Positions 46,055 through 55,564 are shown, numbered from the stretch's first letter. The stretch is 64,000 bases of DNA from Sulfurimonas marina (GCF_014905095.1 NZ_CP041165.1:1302001-1366000), one strand, 5' to 3'. The notes: generated by a model not told the origin, from the letters alone. Numbers and translations are program-made.

Positions 46055-46461
46055 ATATCCTTTTTTGACATAGCAATGAACTGTGCTGTCACAGTATCCA
46101 TACTAGAGATATGTTGATGTAGCCATGCTGGTATATCTGAGGTCAAATATTCCTCTAAAATAGAGTTGTCTTTTTTATTTCGCCAATCTAAAATAACATA
46201 TTGAAATTCTGTTAATACACGGTCATGCTCATGCTTGTGCATTCTGAATGCAGGGAAATTAATTTCTTGCATGAGACGTTCTTCATTTGCAAAATGTTCA
46301 CGAGTATGGTCTAATAGTAAGTCTACAGCCACATTTATCTGCTCTGGTGGTGCACTATTTTCAAGTAAATTCTCAATATTATTAAGTAGTTCTACTTCTT
46401 CAGCATGAACAGCATTCATTTCATCATAGGCAACTTTTGGAATCAGTGTTAAATCAATCAT
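46051..46461 (-). CDS. bacteriohaemerythrin
   Basis: 136 residues, a four-helix non-heme diiron protein. The iron-binding pattern is present: an early His (NAVHAEEVELL), HTREHFANEERLM (H-x4-E type), FRMHKHEHDRVL and WLHQHISSMDTVTAQF. Such proteins bind O2 or NO; in Campylobacterota they help against oxidative or nitrosative stress. It forms an operon with the cupin gene and is divergent from the Rrf2 regulator gene. Its promoter is nearly identical to that of norC, so joint control is likely. Confidence 0.92.
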   Translation of the reverse strand: MIDLTLIPKVAYDEMNAVHAEEVELLNNIENLLENSAPPEQINVAVDLLLDHTREHFANEERLMQEINFPAFRMHKHEHDRVLTEFQYVILDWRNKKDNSILEEYLTSDIPAWLHQHISSMDTVTAQFIAMSKKDI

Positions 46462-46479
46462 TTTAAACTCCTTATTTAA

Positions 46480-46546
46480 ATACTACCTTTTAGTGGTAAT
46501 TATAATGCTAACAGGAAAATATTTAATTACTACTTAAAGGTAGAAT
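46480..46546 (-). promoter_or_regulatory. haemerythrin/rrf2 operator pair (second copy)
   Basis: Motifs at 46480-46501 (core CTACCTTTTAGTGG) and 46525-46546 (core CTACTTAAAGGTAG, identical to the norC copy) in inverted orientation and with the same spacing. Located between the divergent haemerythrin and Rrf2 genes, so the regulator could also control itself. About 85 bp around the pair is repeated at norC. Confidence 0.65.
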
Positions 46547-46592
46547 TAAATATTTTTTTATTAAACTATGATAATTAAATTGGAGAATAGAA

Positions 46593-47015
46593 ATGCAACT
46601 ACACAATACAACACAATATGCTATAAGAATTTTAAGTTATCTGACTCAACAAGAAGGTGATAGTGTAAATTATTTACTGAGCGCTAAAGAGATAGCAGAA
46701 AGATTGGAAATACCATATAAATTTTTAACAAAAATTATGGGTGAACTTACTAAAGCAGGTTTTGTTACGTCAATAAGAGGACGAGAAGGTGGATATGAGC
46801 TAAAAAAATCTGCATCAGAAATAAAAATATCAGATATATTAGATGTTTTTAATGATCCTTTACATGAAGAACAATGTATATTAGGAATTGGCTTTTGTAA
46901 TAAAGTAAATAAATGTGCTTTACATGATCAATGGATGCAACCTAAAACTTTAATTGAACAAATGTTTAAAGAGACTACGTTGGAACAGATCGCCAACCAA
47001 GGAACTAAGGTATGA
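46593..47015 (+). CDS. Rrf2-family Fe-S transcriptional regulator (NsrR-like)
   Basis: 140 residues: N-terminal winged helix (YAIRILSYLTQQEGDSVNYL, AKEIAERLEIPYKFLTKIMG, TSIRGREGGYELKKSASEIK) and three Cys in EEQCILGIGFCNKVNKCALH, spaced C-x6-C-x5-C. These are the Fe-S ligands in NsrR/IscR. NsrR senses nitric oxide by damage to its cluster. The gene stands next to NO genes (haemerythrin, nor, NnrS) and overlaps nnrS (4 bp, ATGA). The spacing differs slightly from NsrR and IscR as known (C-x5/7-C-x5-C), so the exact sensor type is open. Confidence 0.9.
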   Translation: MQLHNTTQYAIRILSYLTQQEGDSVNYLLSAKEIAERLEIPYKFLTKIMGELTKAGFVTSIRGREGGYELKKSASEIKISDILDVFNDPLHEEQCILGIGFCNKVNKCALHDQWMQPKTLIEQMFKETTLEQIANQGTKV

Positions 47016-48163
47016 TAAAAGAAAACTATTTTTTATCGCAGCCCCATCAACCATTTTTTCTTTCAGGAACGGTGTGGGCAGTGATTTCAATGTTGTTCTT
47101 TGCATTGATGTATCATGGAGTGTTTACATTAAATATTTCTCCGATATTTTTCCATGTATACACAATGTTTTTTATGATCTTTACACCTTTTTTTATTGGT
47201 TTTCTATTTACTACTTTTCCCCGTTTTTGCCAAAGTTCTGTTATAGAAAGAAAGGTTTATATACGTATTTTTTCTTTTTTACAATTTGGCAGTATTCTAT
47301 TTATCATCGGAGCTTTTACTAATCCTATTCTTGTAAATGCATCTATCCTAGTAATATTTTTTTCAGATATACTTGTTGTGATTGAGTTGCAAAAGATATA
47401 TAATGAAGGGCATACTTCTAGAGCAAGTAGTGATACTTTATGGATTCTAATAGGATTTTATATGGGTCTTTTTACACATGCTCTTTTCTTAGTAGATAGC
47501 AATCTTTCAATCTTTCAATATGATCTCAATATATTTAATATTGCAGCTACTATAGGCTTTTGGAACTATCTTATTTTTATCGCTTTTACAGTTGCTCAAA
47601 GAATGGTTCCATTCTTTAGTCATGTTACTGTCGAAAAAAGACGCGGATTTAATACAGTCGTTTTTAGCGGATTATTGTTGCATACAGTTTTTTCAATTAC
47701 TGCCTTACAATTTCCACAAATGATTATCGACGTTGTATTAGGTATTTATATTTTCGTTGAGTTGCGTCGATGGAAATTTGACACATTACAATCACCTGCA
47801 ATTTTATGGATATTACATCTAGCTCTTTATTGGGTACCTATAGCTTTAATCGTAAGTATTATTTCTATAAACTTTTTGTCATTACATGTAATGGCAATAG
47901 GGTTTTTAACAACTATACTGATAGGTTTTGGAACACGTGTAACACTTGGACATTCAGGACAAGCACCTCATGCAGATCGTTATGTGACAAATCTTTTTTA
48001 TTTTGTTCAGGTTATCGTAGTTTTAAGAGCTGCTTACTCTCTCTTTATAGATAAACTTTGGCTTTTTGATGCAGCTGCAACAGCATGGATGATTCTTTAT
48101 ATACTTTGGATAGGACGATATGGGTCTGTGTTATTAAATGGCAAAAAGATAGGGAGTTCTTAA
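47012..48163 (+). CDS. nnrS: NnrS family membrane protein
   Basis: 383 residues with about 11-12 membrane segments and many conserved His/Asn: FLSQPHQPFFLSGTVWAVIS, LFTTFPRF, GFWNYLIFIAFTVAQRMVPF, LTTILIGFGTRVTLGHSGQA. NnrS is a heme- and copper-containing membrane protein known to be linked with denitrification and protection from NO. It begins inside the regulator gene (4 bp overlap) and its stop overlaps the next start (TAATG at 48161-48165), so all three are co-translated. Confidence 0.93.
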   Translation: MIKENYFLSQPHQPFFLSGTVWAVISMLFFALMYHGVFTLNISPIFFHVYTMFFMIFTPFFIGFLFTTFPRFCQSSVIERKVYIRIFSFLQFGSILFIIGAFTNPILVNASILVIFFSDILVVIELQKIYNEGHTSRASSDTLWILIGFYMGLFTHALFLVDSNLSIFQYDLNIFNIAATIGFWNYLIFIAFTVAQRMVPFFSHVTVEKRRGFNTVVFSGLLLHTVFSITALQFPQMIIDVVLGIYIFVELRRWKFDTLQSPAILWILHLALYWVPIALIVSIISINFLSLHVMAIGFLTTILIGFGTRVTLGHSGQAPHADRYVTNLFYFVQVIVVLRAAYSLFIDKLWLFDAAATAWMILYILWIGRYGSVLLNGKKIGSS

Positions 48164-48582
48164 TGTTGTACCTTATTGCGAAACTTATTCATATTTTTTC
48201 TGTTCTTATTTATGGAGGTTTTTTATTTACAGATAATCTTATTTTAATGAGAATGCAAAAAACATTATCCACACAAAAATATGCAGAGGTAAGATCATAC
48301 TTTAAAGAGTTTACAAAAGTGTTGGTTCCAAAAGCTTTAATCTTAGTGGTTTTGAGTGGTATATATCTTTTTTATGTCAATTTTGGAGAGATATCTGCAG
48401 ATGGACTTTCAAACTTCCAAGTTTTACTTATACTAAAGGCTTTTCTTGCTTCATGGTTAGGACTAAGAGGAGTTCTACAAGTATTTTTTAATATTCAGCC
48501 TTTGATCTTTAAGAGCCATAAATTACCATTTATTTTAGTGATTTTTATCGTTATCCTTTCGCAAGTAATGTGGCATGTGTAA
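48163..48582 (+). CDS. four-helix membrane protein of unknown function
   Basis: 139 residues from the ATG at 48163-48165, which overlaps the nnrS stop; an earlier in-frame ATG at 48085 would overlap nnrS by 79 bp and is unlikely. Four membrane segments are visible (LIAKLIHIFSVLIYGGFLFT, VLVPKALILVVLSGIYLFYV, LLILKAFLASWLGLRGVLQV, LPFILVIFIVILSQVMWHV), with a conserved-looking His in the first. It resembles the DUF2269/CopD-like small heme membrane proteins often next to nnrS. The function is unknown. Confidence 0.75.
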   Translation: MLYLIAKLIHIFSVLIYGGFLFTDNLILMRMQKTLSTQKYAEVRSYFKEFTKVLVPKALILVVLSGIYLFYVNFGEISADGLSNFQVLLILKAFLASWLGLRGVLQVFFNIQPLIFKSHKLPFILVIFIVILSQVMWHV

Positions 48583-48591
48583 AAAAAAAAT

Positions 48592-49122
48592 ATGAAGAAA
48601 TTTTTTAAACAGTTTAAAAAAATAAATACCGAACCTCTTGAAAAATCAAATATGATCTGGTCTTGGATCGGTTCTTTTTTGGGGATTTTCACGATTGTAG
48701 TAGTACATAACGGTATTCTAGGTGATAATGATCTTAATTTAGTCATTGGATCTTTTGGAGCAAGTGCAGTTTTAGTATATGGTGCTATACATTCACCCTT
48801 GTCTCAGCCAAGAAACTTAATAGGTGGACATGTTTTATCTGCTATTATAGGTGTTATATCCTATAAAGTCTTTCACGATCACTTGCTTTTTGCAGCTGCT
48901 TTTGCTGTTTCAACATCAATACTTGCAATGCAACTCAGTTTAACTTTACACCCTCCGGGAGGGGCAACTGCATTGATTGCTGTTTTAGGGAGCGAGAAGA
49001 TCCATGAGCTAGGCTTTTTGTATGTTCTCTACCCTGTTTTTACAGGGGCAGTGATTTTATTCTTTATTGCATTACTTGTTAATAACATCTCCAAACATAG
49101 AAGTTATCCAAATCGCGATTAA
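48592..49122 (+). CDS. HPP family membrane protein
   Basis: 176 residues with four to five membrane segments and the family signature in LSLTLHPPGGATALIAVLGS, plus HSPLSQPRNLIGGHVLSAII. HPP proteins of plastids and cyanobacteria transport nitrite, so export or import of nitrite beside an NO detoxification module is plausible, though not shown by the sequence. It runs head-on into the RND permease gene; the two stop codons overlap by 4 bp (49119-49122). Confidence 0.85.
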   Translation: MKKFFKQFKKINTEPLEKSNMIWSWIGSFLGIFTIVVVHNGILGDNDLNLVIGSFGASAVLVYGAIHSPLSQPRNLIGGHVLSAIIGVISYKVFHDHLLFAAAFAVSTSILAMQLSLTLHPPGGATALIAVLGSEKIHELGFLYVLYPVFTGAVILFFIALLVNNISKHRSYPNRD

Positions 49123-52100
49123 GCCTTCTTTGAATTTTTCATACTTAGTATAAAAAGTAAAGGGATGAAAAGTAACGTTAAAAATGTCCCAACAATCAAA
49201 CCTCCGATCACCACTGCCGCTAAAGGTGCTAAACGTTCAATCCCTATAGCCCACCCAAAAGCTACAGGAACCATCCCTACGCTTACACTTATTGCCGTCA
49301 TTAAGACGGGACGAGTTCTTACTTTGATACTCTCAATCATTGCCTCTTGAGCATCTGCACCATCTTTAAGTTTTTCAGATGCAAAATGTATTAGGAGAAT
49401 TGCATTATTTACTATTACACCAGCAAGGAGAATAAATCCAACCATCGCACTCATAGAACTATGATAATCAAATATCAGAAGTATCCACGATGCACCTGCA
49501 ACTGTTAATGGAATAGAAAATATAATCATCAACGGTATTTTTACAGAGTTGAATAAAGGAATCATAATAAGAAAAATCAACACTATTCCGATAGCTACAC
49601 TTTTTATAATCCTAATAGATGAATCATTAAACTGTTCGATATCTCCTGAGTGTTTCATTGTTATTCCTTCTGGTAAAACAATATCCCGAGAAGCCTCTGC
49701 AAAGTTTTCCATTAGTCTCGAAATACTCTGTGCCTTTCTAAAGCCAAATATATCGATTGTATAAGAAAGTCCTTCTCTAGTAATGATATTGGGCTGATAC
49801 ACCTCTTTAATTTTAGCTACAGCATTTAGAGGAATCTCACCCAGAGGTGTTTGTATCAATAGACTCTCAATTTTTTTAGGAGAATTTATCTGATCGTTTT
49901 GTACCCATATACGCACAGGTAAAGAGAGTTTGTTTTTTTTATCAAATGTCGAGACTACAGCTCCACGTAAAACTGATTGAAGTGAACGTGTAATTTGCTG
50001 ATTTGAGATCCCGAAATTAAGTGCTTTTAGAGTATCAATCTCTAATTCATAAGTTTTCATATCCATATGCCAACTCAAAGATGATGTCACTATTCCCTGT
50101 GTACGATTCATTGCTGCTTCATATTCCTGTGCTTTTTTATACAACTCTTCAAAGTCATCACCATAAAGAGTTACATCAATGTTAGCCTTGATACTTGCCA
50201 TTGCTGTTGCACCTGCATCGCTAATCTCTAAGGTTTTGATCCCCTCAAGTTTTGAAATTTGACGCTTTAGTCTCTCCTCTATTTCCCAAATTGAGTTAGA
50301 TCTTTCAAATCTGTTAATATAATTTGCCAATATCAAAATATCGTTAGCTCCACCGCCACTGCCAATGCTCAACACTCCCGCTTCTGAACCGATAGATGCT
50401 GATGTAGAAATGATTTGTCCATTATCTTTTAAAATTTTTTCAATCTCTACAACTATCTCTTTTGATTTATCGATACTGATATTTGGTGTTGTTGCTATTT
50501 TGATTTTGATAGAACCAGTATCCATCGCAGGCATCAACTCTTTTCCAACAAGAGGCATAACCACTTTTACACTTACAAAGAAAAGTGCCAAGAGTAAAAC
50601 AATATAACCAGTAAATACCCATCTGCTTTTTAGTGCCAGTACAACTGCCTGTGTAAAAAATCCACTAAAGGCATTGTTTATTGCATCACTTACTATTTGA
50701 AATTTTTTTTCCAAATAGATGATCAAAGGAGTATTTATCTTTAAAATATATTTTGAAATGAGCGGCACCAAAGTGATCGAAATGATATAAGAAGCGGTTA
50801 ACGCCAGTAATAAAGTAGTAATAAGCGGTCCAAAAATTGTCTGAGGATAATCCCCTACAAATAAAATAGGAAAAAGTGCTATCATCGTTGTAAGCGTCCC
50901 TGAAAAATCGGCAAACATAATTTCGGTAGTTCCATCTTCTACAGCTTTTTCCATACTCTCATGAAGGTTTTCATAATGTCTTTGAATATTTTCTACTACA
51001 ACCACGGTATCGTCAAGCAAGAGTCCCAGGGCTAAAATAATTGCTGTTAGCGTAATGATGTTGAACTCTAAGCCAAATAACCACATCAGTGCGATTGTAG
51101 AGAGATATACGACTGGAATCGTTAGCAGTACAACCAATATCTGTCTAAAAGAAGCCAAAAATATAAATACTACAATTGTTGACATTATGATCGCATCTCG
51201 AAGTGATTCAAGCATGTTTTGATTACTTTGTACGATTGTAGTTTTTTGTGTATCTGTAATCTCAAAACTAAGTTCCGGATATCGTTTTTTTAATACTTTT
51301 AGTTCATCTTCTACTTGTTCAATCGTTTTTACAACATCAGCATCTAAATTTCTTTGTACCGCTAGAGCGATACTGTCTTTAGAGTTTCCTCTGTAAAGTG
51401 CATTGTTTGTATTGTGCGTAAAAGAGATTTTTGCAATATCTTTTAGTCTGATATTGGGCTTTACTTCCAAATTCTCAAGCTTATAAAGGGCATCTGCTTT
51501 ATTTGTACTTTTTAGAAGTACTCTGTTTTTTTGATCTTGAATATTTCCAATCGCAAAGTCTTGGTTATTAGCCTTTATAATCTCTACTATCTCATTGGTA
51601 CTGACATGCAAAGCATTGATTTTATTGATATCCAAAATTATCTGCAACTCTTTTGTATAACCGCCAAATATATCTACATTGGCTACACCTTTGATCTTTA
51701 ATATATCACTTTTTATATCATCCTCTATTAGCTCACGTAAGTCAATCATAGAAAAAGTACTCGAACTAATTCCAATTGTAATAATAGGAGCTGTAGCTGC
51801 TGAAATTTTATGAATCTGCGGTTCTTTTATATCTTGAGGCAATTGTGACTTTAGTTTATCTATAGTATTGGATACATCGAGTGCAGCATCATTTAGATCT
51901 TTTTCATATTCAAATTCAGCTCTAACTACAGTTACTTCATCAATTGTTGTAGAGGATACTTTACGAATATAATCGATCGTGTATAACTCTTTTTCGACAG
52001 GAATGGCGATATGTGCCGCCATATCTTTTGCAGAGCTTCCAGGTTGCACAAGAACTACTGCAATTTCTGGTCTATTTGAGTTTGGAAAGAGTTTTTGATC

Positions 52101-52202
52101 GAGTTTAAAATAACCATTAATACCTAAAAATACAAACAGAGCTAAAAATGAGTATATAAAATAGGGACGGTTTAATATTACATGAACAATTTTCTTAATC
52201 AT
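49119..52202 (-). CDS. RND efflux pump inner-membrane permease
   Basis: 1027 residues, the AcrB/HAE size, with 12 membrane segments and two large periplasmic loops. Visible markers are LDDTVVVVENIQRHYENL and the GVIVNNAILLIHFASEKLKD region, PVVYLSTIALMWLFGLEFN, and IMPLVGKELMPAMDTGSIKI-like wording at the start of the second half. The proton relay Asp pair (DD in LLLDD) is present. The metal-efflux Met/Glu motifs of CusA were not seen, so organic or lipophilic substrates are more probable. It is downstream of an adaptor (4 bp overlap). Confidence 0.92.
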   Translation of the reverse strand: MIKKIVHVILNRPYFIYSFLALFVFLGINGYFKLDQKLFPNSNRPEIAVVLVQPGSSAKDMAAHIAIPVEKELYTIDYIRKVSSTTIDEVTVVRAEFEYEKDLNDAALDVSNTIDKLKSQLPQDIKEPQIHKISAATAPIITIGISSSTFSMIDLRELIEDDIKSDILKIKGVANVDIFGGYTKELQIILDINKINALHVSTNEIVEIIKANNQDFAIGNIQDQKNRVLLKSTNKADALYKLENLEVKPNIRLKDIAKISFTHNTNNALYRGNSKDSIALAVQRNLDADVVKTIEQVEDELKVLKKRYPELSFEITDTQKTTIVQSNQNMLESLRDAIIMSTIVVFIFLASFRQILVVLLTIPVVYLSTIALMWLFGLEFNIITLTAIILALGLLLDDTVVVVENIQRHYENLHESMEKAVEDGTTEIMFADFSGTLTTMIALFPILFVGDYPQTIFGPLITTLLLALTASYIISITLVPLISKYILKINTPLIIYLEKKFQIVSDAINNAFSGFFTQAVVLALKSRWVFTGYIVLLLALFFVSVKVVMPLVGKELMPAMDTGSIKIKIATTPNISIDKSKEIVVEIEKILKDNGQIISTSASIGSEAGVLSIGSGGGANDILILANYINRFERSNSIWEIEERLKRQISKLEGIKTLEISDAGATAMASIKANIDVTLYGDDFEELYKKAQEYEAAMNRTQGIVTSSLSWHMDMKTYELEIDTLKALNFGISNQQITRSLQSVLRGAVVSTFDKKNKLSLPVRIWVQNDQINSPKKIESLLIQTPLGEIPLNAVAKIKEVYQPNIITREGLSYTIDIFGFRKAQSISRLMENFAEASRDIVLPEGITMKHSGDIEQFNDSSIRIIKSVAIGIVLIFLIMIPLFNSVKIPLMIIFSIPLTVAGASWILLIFDYHSSMSAMVGFILLAGVIVNNAILLIHFASEKLKDGADAQEAMIESIKVRTRPVLMTAISVSVGMVPVAFGWAIGIERLAPLAAVVIGGLIVGTFLTLLFIPLLFILSMKNSKKA

Positions 52203-53113
52203 TTTATATCTACCTCAATTGATATTAAAGAGTTATATGTAAAATCTAAAGGCTTATCCAACGAGATCTCTGCTACTTTTAGATATCTTTGTGCACTTGG
52301 ATAGATTATCCCGATACTACCAATCTTACCCCCTTTAAAATATACATCTTGCCCATCTTTTATCAAGTCGTTAGCATAAGTAAAAGTAAGTTTTTGTTTG
52401 TGTGACAATAAAGATAAAACAGGCTTATTCCCTTGTGTCAGATCCCCTTGCGATAAGTACAAGCTTTCCACTATCCCATCAAAGGGTGCATATATCGAAT
52501 AGTATTTTTCTAAACTTTTCTTCGAACTTAAAAGTGCTTCTTGTGACTTCAGAGCAAGTTTGTTAGATTCGATTTGGTCTAATGTTGAAAGATATTTTGA
52601 ATTTTTTTGCTCATAAACTATTTCAGAGATAGTTAGCTGATCTAGCGAGATCCCTCCTGCTTGAAATATCTTTTTATTGCTTTTGTATGTTTTAAAAGCT
52701 TGCTGCATGTCAAGTTTCTGAAATGCTACCGTTTTTTCCAATGCAGAGATATTTCTCTTTGCAGCCTGAACACTGTAATCTAACTGCTTTAAGGAGTTTT
52801 GGTATTCACCTGCATCAATAGAAACTAAGATCTGACCTTTTTTTACCCTCTGATTCTCTTTTACATATATTTTTTCTATATATCCTGATATTTTCGTACT
52901 AAGCTTTGGATTTTTTTGTGCTGCAACTTTTGCTGTAAAAATCTCATTATCTGTTTTACTCTTTTGAGTTTCCATATTCATTGGGATATGTTTGTGGATG
53001 TATGCAGTCGCCTCCTCTTGAAATTCTTTTTTCTTTGAATTGATCAAAATAAAACCGCCTGCGATCAGAATCAGTAAAAAGATCAATATAGTTATTTTTT
53101 TTGTGAATGTCAT
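52199..53113 (-). CDS. RND membrane fusion protein (periplasmic adaptor)
   Basis: 304 residues: an N-terminal membrane anchor (ITILIFLLILIAGGFILIN), a lipoyl domain (YIEKIYVKENQRVKKGQILV, and IYAPFDGIVESLYLSQGDLT), a helical hairpin between, and a beta-barrel domain. The short length and lack of a long C-terminal domain suggest a reduced MFP. It links the RND permease to the TolC-like protein encoded 3 bp upstream. Confidence 0.93.
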   Translation of the reverse strand: MTFTKKITILIFLLILIAGGFILINSKKKEFQEEATAYIHKHIPMNMETQKSKTDNEIFTAKVAAQKNPKLSTKISGYIEKIYVKENQRVKKGQILVSIDAGEYQNSLKQLDYSVQAAKRNISALEKTVAFQKLDMQQAFKTYKSNKKIFQAGGISLDQLTISEIVYEQKNSKYLSTLDQIESNKLALKSQEALLSSKKSLEKYYSIYAPFDGIVESLYLSQGDLTQGNKPVLSLLSHKQKLTFTYANDLIKDGQDVYFKGGKIGSIGIIYPSAQRYLKVAEISLDKPLDFTYNSLISIEVDIK

Positions 53114-53116
53114 AGC

Positions 53117-54352
53117 TTATTCCTTTGTTAAAAATGCTAAATAAAATTGAGACTCTAAAAGTTTATACTTCGCCTCGATAAATTTTGATTGGCTAAGTGT
53201 CTCATCGGCACTTGCAAACAACAGATCGTTGATACTGCTTTGCCCTTCATTATATTTGAGAGCTTCTATCTCTCTAATTTTTGTTGCGACTAGTGTTTGT
53301 GATTTGCTTGATCGTACAAGTTGCTGATTTTGAAGTACCTTTTCTTTAGCCTCATATATCCTATTTTCATACTCTAATATCGATTGTTTTGATTCTATAG
53401 TACTTTTAATTTTCTCTATTCTTGCAAGCTCTACACCATCCTCACGAGCACCAAAATCAAATATTTTCCATTGTAGATTTACCGCTGCACTTGAAACATT
53501 CTCTTTATTCCCATCACCGTAATTATCGATATAGCTTGCTTGGAAATTTATCTGTGGATAGTATGAGCTATAGGTGTTTTTATATGCTTTATTAGTTTTT
53601 TCAAGCTTATAATGTGTCATTTTTATAGAGGGAAGGTTCTCCAGCGTATAGCTTGGTTCCATGACTGAAAGTTCTACTTCTTCAAGTGTATTAATAGGCT
53701 TAAAACTGCCATATATAATGAGACTTAGTTTTGACTTTGAGATATTTATCTTTGTTTGCAGTAGAGTGATTTGATCTTCTATATTATGTATTTGAGACTC
53801 TATTTTTAAAATATCCAACTGCGGTTTTTTCCCATACACTACACTTTCATTTACAATGACTTTTAGGTGTTGTAGTGCTTTTTTGTATTCATTTTGCGAA
53901 GATAGTATCTTTTGCAATGACAGGATATTAAGATAAATAGATTGTGTTATATATATCTGTTCATTTTGTGTAAAATTTTCTTTGGCCTTTGCGATCGAAA
54001 CAGAGAGTTTTTCCATCTCTGTTTCGTTCAATGTTCTCATCCCGTTAAAAAGATTTACCTTATATGCAACTCCGACACTCGTTATAGCATCACTTGTAGC
54101 TATGGAGCTTGTGATAGGTGGAGTGATCGGCTCCAATGTTCTTCCCTCGCTATACTTTGCAAAACTGGCAAGAAGATCAACTGAACCAAAATAGGAAGAT
54201 CTTTTTTTTGAAAGTTTACTTTGGCTGGCACTTGTATTTTGTTGGGCTATCTGAATATTCAAGTTGTTACTCTTTAATTCTTCTATAGCCTCTTCAAGAG
54301 TTAAAGCAGAGAGTGAGAGTTGAATGACCACTAATAAGAGAACGTAACGCAT
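53117..54352 (-). CDS. TolC-like outer membrane factor
   Basis: 411 residues with a signal peptide (MRYVLLLVVIQLSLSA), then ALTLEEAIEELKSNNLNIQIA and the repeated helical barrel with LQWKIFDFGAREDGVELARI and YNEGQSSINDLLFASADETL, all standard for the outer membrane efflux protein family. It completes the tripartite pump with the two downstream genes. The start abuts the cytochrome gene stop (1 bp overlap). Confidence 0.93.
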   Translation of the reverse strand: MRYVLLLVVIQLSLSALTLEEAIEELKSNNLNIQIAQQNTSASQSKLSKKRSSYFGSVDLLASFAKYSEGRTLEPITPPITSSIATSDAITSVGVAYKVNLFNGMRTLNETEMEKLSVSIAKAKENFTQNEQIYITQSIYLNILSLQKILSSQNEYKKALQHLKVIVNESVVYGKKPQLDILKIESQIHNIEDQITLLQTKINISKSKLSLIIYGSFKPINTLEEVELSVMEPSYTLENLPSIKMTHYKLEKTNKAYKNTYSSYYPQINFQASYIDNYGDGNKENVSSAAVNLQWKIFDFGAREDGVELARIEKIKSTIESKQSILEYENRIYEAKEKVLQNQQLVRSSKSQTLVATKIREIEALKYNEGQSSINDLLFASADETLSQSKFIEAKYKLLESQFYLAFLTKE

Positions 54353-54792
54353 TATTCAGACTCAAAATTTGTAAATCTGTGTGTTGCAAAGCTTTCATGA
54401 CATCGAACACATTGGTTAATCATACTTGAATAACTCTTCATAACATTTTCTCTGTCTTCAAACTCTGCAAATGATGCCAAGTCTTGAGCAGTTTCATGAA
54501 ACTCATGATCAAACTCCATAAACTTTGTTGAAAGCTTCTGGTTAATCTCCTGTTTTTGTTCAGGCTTGATTTCCTGTTTTAAAATATAACTGTGTTGAAT
54601 TTTTTTAGCAGTTTCACCTAGTGTTTTATAATCGTTTGAAACAATCGCATAAAGCATATCATCCATTCCAGATTTTATAAACTGCATCTCTTGAGACAAA
54701 AGTGCTCTCAATTCATCTGATAAGTTTGTACTTGCTTTATCGTTAGCATATAAGCTTATTCCTATCATTGCTATAAATAGAATTTTCTTCAT
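54352..54792 (-). CDS. periplasmic cytochrome c'-like protein
   Basis: 146 residues: signal peptide (MKKILFIAMIGISLYA), a helical body, and a single heme-binding CVRCHESF close to the C-terminus (about residues 131-135). C-terminal CxxCH on a four-helix body is the hallmark of class II cytochromes c (cytochrome c'), known for binding NO. It is the first gene of the efflux operon, so electron transfer or gas binding may be tied to the pump's regulation. The fold is inferred only from length and motif position. Confidence 0.8.
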   Translation of the reverse strand: MKKILFIAMIGISLYANDKASTNLSDELRALLSQEMQFIKSGMDDMLYAIVSNDYKTLGETAKKIQHSYILKQEIKPEQKQEINQKLSTKFMEFDHEFHETAQDLASFAEFEDRENVMKSYSSMINQCVRCHESFATHRFTNFESE

Positions 54793-54843
54793 ATTTCAAT
54801 TCCTATTTGGATTCTTTATTTTCAAAATCCTAAAAAATGAGTG

Positions 54844-54858
54844 TTAATAAAGTATTAA
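54844..54858. promoter_or_regulatory. inverted repeat between efflux operon and two-component genes
   Basis: TTAATAAAGTATTAA (6 bp arms, 3 bp centre) in the 115 bp divergent region, with a related half site CATTAAC at about 54880-54886. Its place suggests binding of the adjacent OmpR-type regulator to control both directions. The AT-rich composition makes this tentative. Confidence 0.45.
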
Positions 54859-54907
54859 TGTTCCTACATATAAATACTTCATTAACAAAACATTTTTACA
54901 ATACTGT

Positions 54908-55564
54908 ATGAAAAAAATATTATTAGTAGAAGATGACACTGTTTTAGGGGAAACCATAGTTGATATTTTAGAAGATGAAAACTACTATGACATTACATGG
55001 GTAAAAGATGGGAAAAAAGCTTTAGATAAAAGTTTTGAGCATCAATATGATCTGTACTTGTTCGATATTAATGTACCCTTTATCAATGGTCTGGAACTTT
55101 TAAATGATCTTCGAAAAAGCGGTGATAAAACACCTGCCATATTTATTACTGCCAAAGTTGATATAGAAAGTTTTGAAAAAGGTTTTGAAGTTGGTGCGGA
55201 TGATTATATTCGTAAGCCGTTTCATATGAGGGAATTACTAGTTAGAATTAACAAGCAGATCCAAAAAAGCTTCTTATCACACAATACACAGGTACATTAT
55301 AAAGATATATCGTACAATATAGAAAGTAAGATCGTTACAAAAGATGGGGATACAGAACACTTAACACCTACGGAATTAAAAATTCTCGAACTGTTTCTCA
55401 AAAATACTGGACGGGTAATCACAAAAGATGAAATCTTGGATTTTACACATGATGGCGGACTTGGAAGTGATTCTTCCTTGCGTGTTCAAATCTCACGACT
55501 AAAAAAACTTGGATTAGATATAACAAATATTAGAGCAATAGGATACAGATGTGAAAAACCATGA
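54908..55564 (+). CDS. OmpR-family response regulator
   Basis: 218 residues. The receiver domain has LLVEDDTVLGETI, phospho-acceptor D53 in LYLFDINVPF, and FITAK with K in the active site; the C-terminal winged-helix domain includes LTPTELKILELFLKNTGRVI and LRVQISRLKKLGLDITNIRA, IGYRCE. It is divergent from the cytochrome/RND operon, which it probably controls. The downstream kinase starts inside this gene (14 bp overlap). Confidence 0.95.
   Translation: MKKILLVEDDTVLGETIVDILEDENYYDITWVKDGKKALDKSFEHQYDLYLFDINVPFINGLELLNDLRKSGDKTPAIFITAKVDIESFEKGFEVGADDYIRKPFHMRELLVRINKQIQKSFLSHNTQVHYKDISYNIESKIVTKDGDTEHLTPTELKILELFLKNTGRVITKDEILDFTHDGGLGSDSSLRVQISRLKKLGLDITNIRAIGYRCEKP

Noticed and set aside
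46954-47322. A 122-residue plus-strand frame within nnrS
   Set aside because: It lies in another frame of nnrS, whose membrane motifs are clear; the aromatic-rich translation is a shadow.
48085-48162. Earlier start for the 4-helix protein
   Set aside because: It would overlap nnrS by 79 bp; the ATG at 48163 overlaps the nnrS stop as TAATG, a better coupling signal.
49119-52202. CusA-type metal efflux pump
   Set aside because: No metal-binding Met cluster or CusB/CusF partner was seen; adaptor and outer-membrane gene are of general type.
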